A stretch of 17,915 bases of DNA from Candidatus Margulisiibacteriota bacterium. Its GTDB lineage: Bacteria > Margulisbacteria > Marinamargulisbacteria > DT-59. Each line of letters opens with the position of its first letter. Within the stretch, counting starts at the first letter, position 1. The stretch is from the NCBI GenBank assembly GCA_013215865.1, contig JABSQL010000046.1:1-17915 (forward strand). The letters run 5' to 3'. Below, one piece after another: positions 15,019 to 17,915 of the stretch. Below the pieces are notes generated by a model. It searched no databases, had not been told where the DNA came from, and saw only the letters and a program-made list of their open reading frames with translations. The translations under genes were made by a program, and so were the position numbers.

Positions 15019-15951
15019 GTGAAGAAAAGCCTGGACCATCTACCCGCCTCAAAGAAACTTCATTTGGCCAAAATGACAGCCATAATTCGAGAAGAATTTG
15101 ATAAAGTAACTTCCTTTAAAGTGGGTAAGAAACACCACTCTCGGATTGTTAAAATCATCTTGTTTGGCAGTTACGCAACGGGAAAGTGGATATATAAGCC
15201 TGGTTATGGGTATATAAGCGATTACGATATTCTGGTGATTTTGAATAACCGGGATTTGGTAGATGATTATAAACTATGGGGTATTGTGGAAGATCGTATT
15301 GAACTCATATGGGGACCCCCTGAGCATATAATGGGTAATTATTTGAGACCCCCTTTAAATTTTTTGGTTCATTCTCTGGAATTTGTGAATGAGGCCCTGG
15401 GTAAGAGCCAATACTTCTTTACAGATATCAAGAAAGAGGGGGTTATACTTTATGAAAACAGCAAGAAAGCACTTTCAAAACCCTATGAGCTACCCCCAGA
15501 GGATTACCTTCCTATTGCGAAGGACCATTACAAAATGTGGTTTAAGAGTGCGAGAGAGTTTCTACTTGATTATGAATGTCCATTTAAAAGAAGAAACTAT
15601 AATAATGCTGCTTTTCTCTTACACCAAGCAGCGGAGCGATTTTATTCTTGCATATTACTAGTCTTAACCAACTACAAAAAGAACACCCATAACTTAAAAC
15701 ATCTCAATTCACTGGCCATCAAAGAAGACGCACGTGTTGCAGAAGCATTTCCCTGGAATAGGAAGCTGTATCGGAAACGGTTCCACCTCTTAAAAGATGC
15801 CTATATTGATTCTAGATATTCTCAGCATTATAAGATTACCAAAGCAGAATTGGAATGGCTTTATTCTCGTGTAGTGGTTCTTAGGGATATTACAAAGAAG
15901 GTATGTCGAGAGAAGATTAGGGAACTGGAGAAAAACCCTAAATCCCCCTGA
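15019..15951 (+). CDS. Nucleotidyltransferase (MNT) - HEPN fusion protein
   Basis: 310 residues, GTG start at 15019; the frames of the nearby upstream ATGs are closed by stops, and no good ribosome site is seen. The N-terminal nucleotidyltransferase has FGSYATG (49-55) and SDYDILVI (Asp68, Asp70), the GSx(n)DxD signature. The C-terminal HEPN domain (about 165-290) has NNAAFLLHQAAERFYS, KKNTHNLKHL and LKDAYIDSRYS. Separate MNT and HEPN proteins form toxin-antitoxin pairs in which MNT AMPylates the HEPN nuclease; here both are in one chain, a known architecture whose role is less settled. The last six residues and the stop come from a C-rich repeat block, so the original 3' end may have been altered. 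It is not co-oriented with the next gene. Confidence 0.85.
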   Translation: MKKSLDHLPASKKLHLAKMTAIIREEFDKVTSFKVGKKHHSRIVKIILFGSYATGKWIYKPGYGYISDYDILVILNNRDLVDDYKLWGIVEDRIELIWGPPEHIMGNYLRPPLNFLVHSLEFVNEALGKSQYFFTDIKKEGVILYENSKKALSKPYELPPEDYLPIAKDHYKMWFKSAREFLLDYECPFKRRNYNNAAFLLHQAAERFYSCILLVLTNYKKNTHNLKHLNSLAIKEDARVAEAFPWNRKLYRKRFHLLKDAYIDSRYSQHYKITKAELEWLYSRVVVLRDITKKVCREKIRELEKNPKSP

Positions 15952-16028
15952 TTACGTCAAAGAAAAAACCCCCTAAATCCCCCTTCACAGGGGGACTTTT
16001 GTTAGTATCTGAAAATACATACCGGTAA
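15936..16028 (+). repeat. C-rich repeat block, left of AAA-ATPase gene
   Basis: Contains one slightly shortened 36-bp-type unit (CCCTAAATCCCCC...ACGTCAAAGAAAAAA) and a full end segment running from CCCCCTAAATCCCCCTTCAC to CGGTAA. The same arrangement occurs at 17820-17915, on the other side of the AAA-ATPase gene. Confidence 0.9.
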
Positions 16029-16084
16029 TAAAGATAGAAGAATAATGTAACCTCCCCCTGTGAAGGGGGATGAGAGGGGGTTTT
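15965..16084. repeat. Foldback (MITE-like) element with ~31-bp inverted ends
   Basis: Left arm 15965-15995 and right arm 16053-16084 are reverse complements except for a 3-4 base joint (AAA against CTCA). The core between them is about 57 bp and encodes nothing recognisable. The whole has the form of a small non-autonomous inverted-repeat element. Confidence 0.75.
15978..15999 (+). terminator. Hairpin terminator for the MNT-HEPN gene
   Basis: TCCCCCT (15978-15984) pairs perfectly with AGGGGGA (15989-15995) around a 4-base loop and is followed by CTTTTGTT. It sits 27 bp after the stop codon. It is also part of the foldback repeat. Confidence 0.5.
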
Positions 16085-16091
16085 CTCCCGT

Positions 16092-16163
16092 ACCCTCCCC
16101 AGAACCCAGGGGGATAAGAGAGGGTTTTTTCTTGCCTTCTCCCAGAACCCAGTGGGGAAAAGA
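16092..16163 (+). repeat. Degenerate CCCAGAACCCAG direct repeats
   Basis: Two related copies of a CTCCCAGAACCCAG-like unit (about 16095-16128 and 16136-16169), each followed by G/A-rich sequence. They continue the C-rich repeat cluster up to the 3' end of the AAA-ATPase gene. No protein-like frame is seen in them. Confidence 0.5.
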
Positions 16164-17723
16164 TTAGGGAGTTGTTGACTCCCACTCCTTGATCGTCCGT
16201 GTCTTTGAATCAAATGAAACACCGATCAACGTAATCGACTTATCTTTTCTTAACAGGTATTTCTCGTAATATTTCTTCTCTCTAATTTGGTCTAACCCGT
16301 CTGTTGCAGGCGCATTTAACTTGAACTCTATGATATATATCTTCTCTTCTGTTTCTATCACACCATCAATTCGCCCATCATTTGTATGCACTTCTACGTC
16401 TATTTTGATCCCCATTAATACCAGTATCAAATAGAATATACTTTGAAAGTATTTCTCTTCTCCTGCCTTGAGATCATAGGGGACATTTGCGAAGAATACT
16501 TTCATGACTTTGAAGAATTCTTCTAGATCATCTGCCCTGATTGCTTGGATGAGTTGCCATGCATAGCTACCTGTGAGACCGGTGGGTGTGTGGGCAAAGC
16601 TTTCCAGCAATGATTCCGTAAATGCATGGGTAACTTCATAGTTTGGGTATCTCAATGTATATAACTGGGATTCAGGATCATACTTTTTTATTGTTAAATA
16701 TCCTGTTTGGTATAGGAGGGGTAATACTTGTAAATTATCCACTTCGAAACTTGAAAAGGCCTTTATACTCACAGCAGAATTTTCAATGTCAGGAATATTG
16801 TATTCTTTCTGCTTTAATAAATCGATGAGGAACGTTGGGGTACCGGTCTCAAACCAATAAGATAGGAAGTCATTTTTATCAAAGAGCAGCAATGTGGAAA
16901 AGGGGTTATACACCGCCTCATCTGCCTTTGAAAACTGATACCCGTTATACCATTTCTTGATTTCTTTTAGCGTTGTTTGCTTATCCATTTTCATTGATTC
17001 ACCCAGCTCGGTTATCCATCCCTCAAAGAAATGTTCTAATTCTTCCTGGGTATAGCCCAATAACGTGGCATATTTAGTATCCATGGTAATGTCATTGAGG
17101 TTATTCAAACCCGAGAAAATAGATACTTTGGAAAACTTACTCACACCCGTTAAAAAGACCAGCCGAAGATGCTCGTCCTGGGATTTCAGGACACCATAAA
17201 AATCTTTGAGTATTTCTCTATTCTGTTTGGCGACTTCCGTATTATTTAGTTGGCTTATGATGGGCTTGTCATATTCATCGATGAGGACCACCACCTTACC
17301 TTCCTTAGAGGATAATTCACTTATAAGGGTGATTAAATTGGCTTGGGGTGGTAAGTCTGAGTCTAACGGGATAGCATGTTCTTTTGCAATATTGCTTAAC
17401 TGAATATTAAGAAGAAGCTTGAGTTCTGTTGAGTGACTGCTTGAAGCGCTAGACATATCCAATCGAATTACAGGATATGGTTTCCAATTATAATCACTCT
17501 TCTCAATCCAAAGGCCTTTGAAGAGCTCTTTACTACCTTTAAATATAGCCTCTAGTGTTGAAATAAGTAAGGACTTCCCAAAACGTCTTGGCCGGGAGAG
17601 GAAGTATGCCCCTGAGCCGTTGATCAGTTGATAGATCAATTCTGTCTTGTCTACATACACCCGATCTTCCTGAACTATCTTTTCTAATGTTTGTATACCA
17701 ATCGGCAACCCACGCTTTTCCAT
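16164..17723 (-). CDS. AAA-ATPase-like (PF09820) with C-terminal PD-(D/E)XK nuclease domain (PF08011)
   Basis: 519 residues, full length for the family. The N-terminus carries VYVDKTELIYQLI and the Walker A variant SRPRRFGKSLL (43-53); Walker B is VVVLIDEYDKP (144-154); the sensor-like LTGVSKFSKVSIFSGLNNL segment (191-209) is typical. The C-terminal nuclease-like domain has DGRIDGVIETEEKIYIIEFK, with Asp453, Glu466 and Lys468 in PD-(D/E)XK order. The family is often amplified within genomes and its function is unsettled; defence and mobile-element roles have both been suggested. The ATG is preceded by TATAAT only six bases upstream, so a leaderless transcript is possible. The gene is bracketed by direct copies of a C-rich repeat block, consistent with movement or recombination. 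Confidence 0.92.
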   Translation of the reverse strand: MEKRGLPIGIQTLEKIVQEDRVYVDKTELIYQLINGSGAYFLSRPRRFGKSLLISTLEAIFKGSKELFKGLWIEKSDYNWKPYPVIRLDMSSASSSHSTELKLLLNIQLSNIAKEHAIPLDSDLPPQANLITLISELSSKEGKVVVLIDEYDKPIISQLNNTEVAKQNREILKDFYGVLKSQDEHLRLVFLTGVSKFSKVSIFSGLNNLNDITMDTKYATLLGYTQEELEHFFEGWITELGESMKMDKQTTLKEIKKWYNGYQFSKADEAVYNPFSTLLLFDKNDFLSYWFETGTPTFLIDLLKQKEYNIPDIENSAVSIKAFSSFEVDNLQVLPLLYQTGYLTIKKYDPESQLYTLRYPNYEVTHAFTESLLESFAHTPTGLTGSYAWQLIQAIRADDLEEFFKVMKVFFANVPYDLKAGEEKYFQSIFYLILVLMGIKIDVEVHTNDGRIDGVIETEEKIYIIEFKLNAPATDGLDQIREKKYYEKYLLRKDKSITLIGVSFDSKTRTIKEWESTTP

Positions 17724-17783
17724 CTCTATATTATACGTTAAATCAGCCGTTTAGGTTAGGTGCGTACATGATGAGTGGAGAAC

Positions 17784-17855
17784 ACCCCTAAATCCCCCTT
17801 GAATACGTCAAAGAAAAAACCCCCTAAATCCCCCTTGAATACGTCAAAGAAAAAA
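17784..17855 (+). repeat. Two tandem 36-bp C-rich repeat units
   Basis: Units at 17784-17819 and 17820-17855 differ only at the first base. Each has CCCCTAAATCCCCCTT, then GAATACGTCAAAG and six A. They run straight into the end segment at 17856. Confidence 0.95.
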
Positions 17856-17915
17856 CCCCCTAAATCCCCCTTCACAGGGGGACTTTTGTTAGTATATGTA
17901 AATATATATCGGTAA
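17856..17915 (+). repeat. C-rich repeat end segment, right of AAA-ATPase gene
   Basis: From CCCCCTAAATCCCCCTTCAC through the hairpin to CGGTAA, matching 15969-16028. The window ends inside it; a right inverted arm like that at 16053-16084 would be expected just beyond. Confidence 0.9.

Noticed and set aside
15938..16222. Minus-strand frames of 94 and 66 residues in the C-rich region
   Set aside because: They only translate the repeat and foldback sequence and overlap the 3' end of the AAA-ATPase gene.
17784..17915. CRISPR array at the right edge
   Set aside because: The 36-bp units are directly adjacent with no spacers, and no cas genes are present.

Overview
AT-rich bacterial DNA, standard code, with TAA, TAG and TGA all used as stops. 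The genes look chromosomal and cellular: a YtxH-like envelope protein, a hybrid histidine kinase, an AGCS sodium:amino-acid symporter, an exported acetolactate decarboxylase and a membrane-anchored EEP-fold enzyme. Around them sits a large accessory load: a type IV toxin-antitoxin pair, a DUF4143 ATPase, a PF09820/PF08011 ATPase-nuclease, a HEPN/nucleotidyltransferase protein and two large MORN-repeat proteins. Such a mix is typical of aquatic or eukaryote-associated bacteria (Chlamydiae-like or candidate-phylum lineages). I cannot name the organism from sequence alone.

Layout. 1-211 (-): N-terminal part of a small membrane protein, TTG start, coupled to the ytxH-like gene 215-472 (-), which has a good sigma70 promoter at 521-549. 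658-1026 (+): possible small two-helix membrane protein. 1097-3784 (+): hybrid histidine kinase with an unusual domain order. 3790-5895 (-): operon of a lipoprotein acetolactate decarboxylase and an AGCS symporter. 5949-6989 (+): EEP phosphodiesterase-like gene. 6922-8556: an AbiE-like toxin-antitoxin cassette inserted in the 3' end of the EEP gene and bracketed by 40-bp direct repeats. 8584-9720 (-): DUF4143 ATPase, with a 35-bp dyad directly upstream of its -10 box. 9995-12535 and 12671-14848 (+): two large MORN-type proteins, each behind a near-identical copy of a ~100-bp upstream region. 15019-15951 (+): MNT-HEPN fusion. 16164-17723 (-): AAA-ATPase/PD-(D/E)XK protein bracketed by direct copies of a C-rich repeat family, with a foldback element on its 3' side.

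The most interesting parts are the MORN pair and the kinase. The MORN proteins share their upstream control DNA and carry eukaryote-like short motifs: a V/I-rich stretch followed by acidic residues, resembling SUMO-interacting motifs, in both, and a basic NLS-like cluster in the first. They are candidate host-directed effectors, which is inference only. The kinase has two phospho-acceptor histidine domains but one ATPase domain, and one of its two receivers has lost its phospho-acceptor aspartate. The AbiE insertion is a clear small-scale record of gene transfer: it gave new C-termini to both the EEP protein and the AbiEii toxin.
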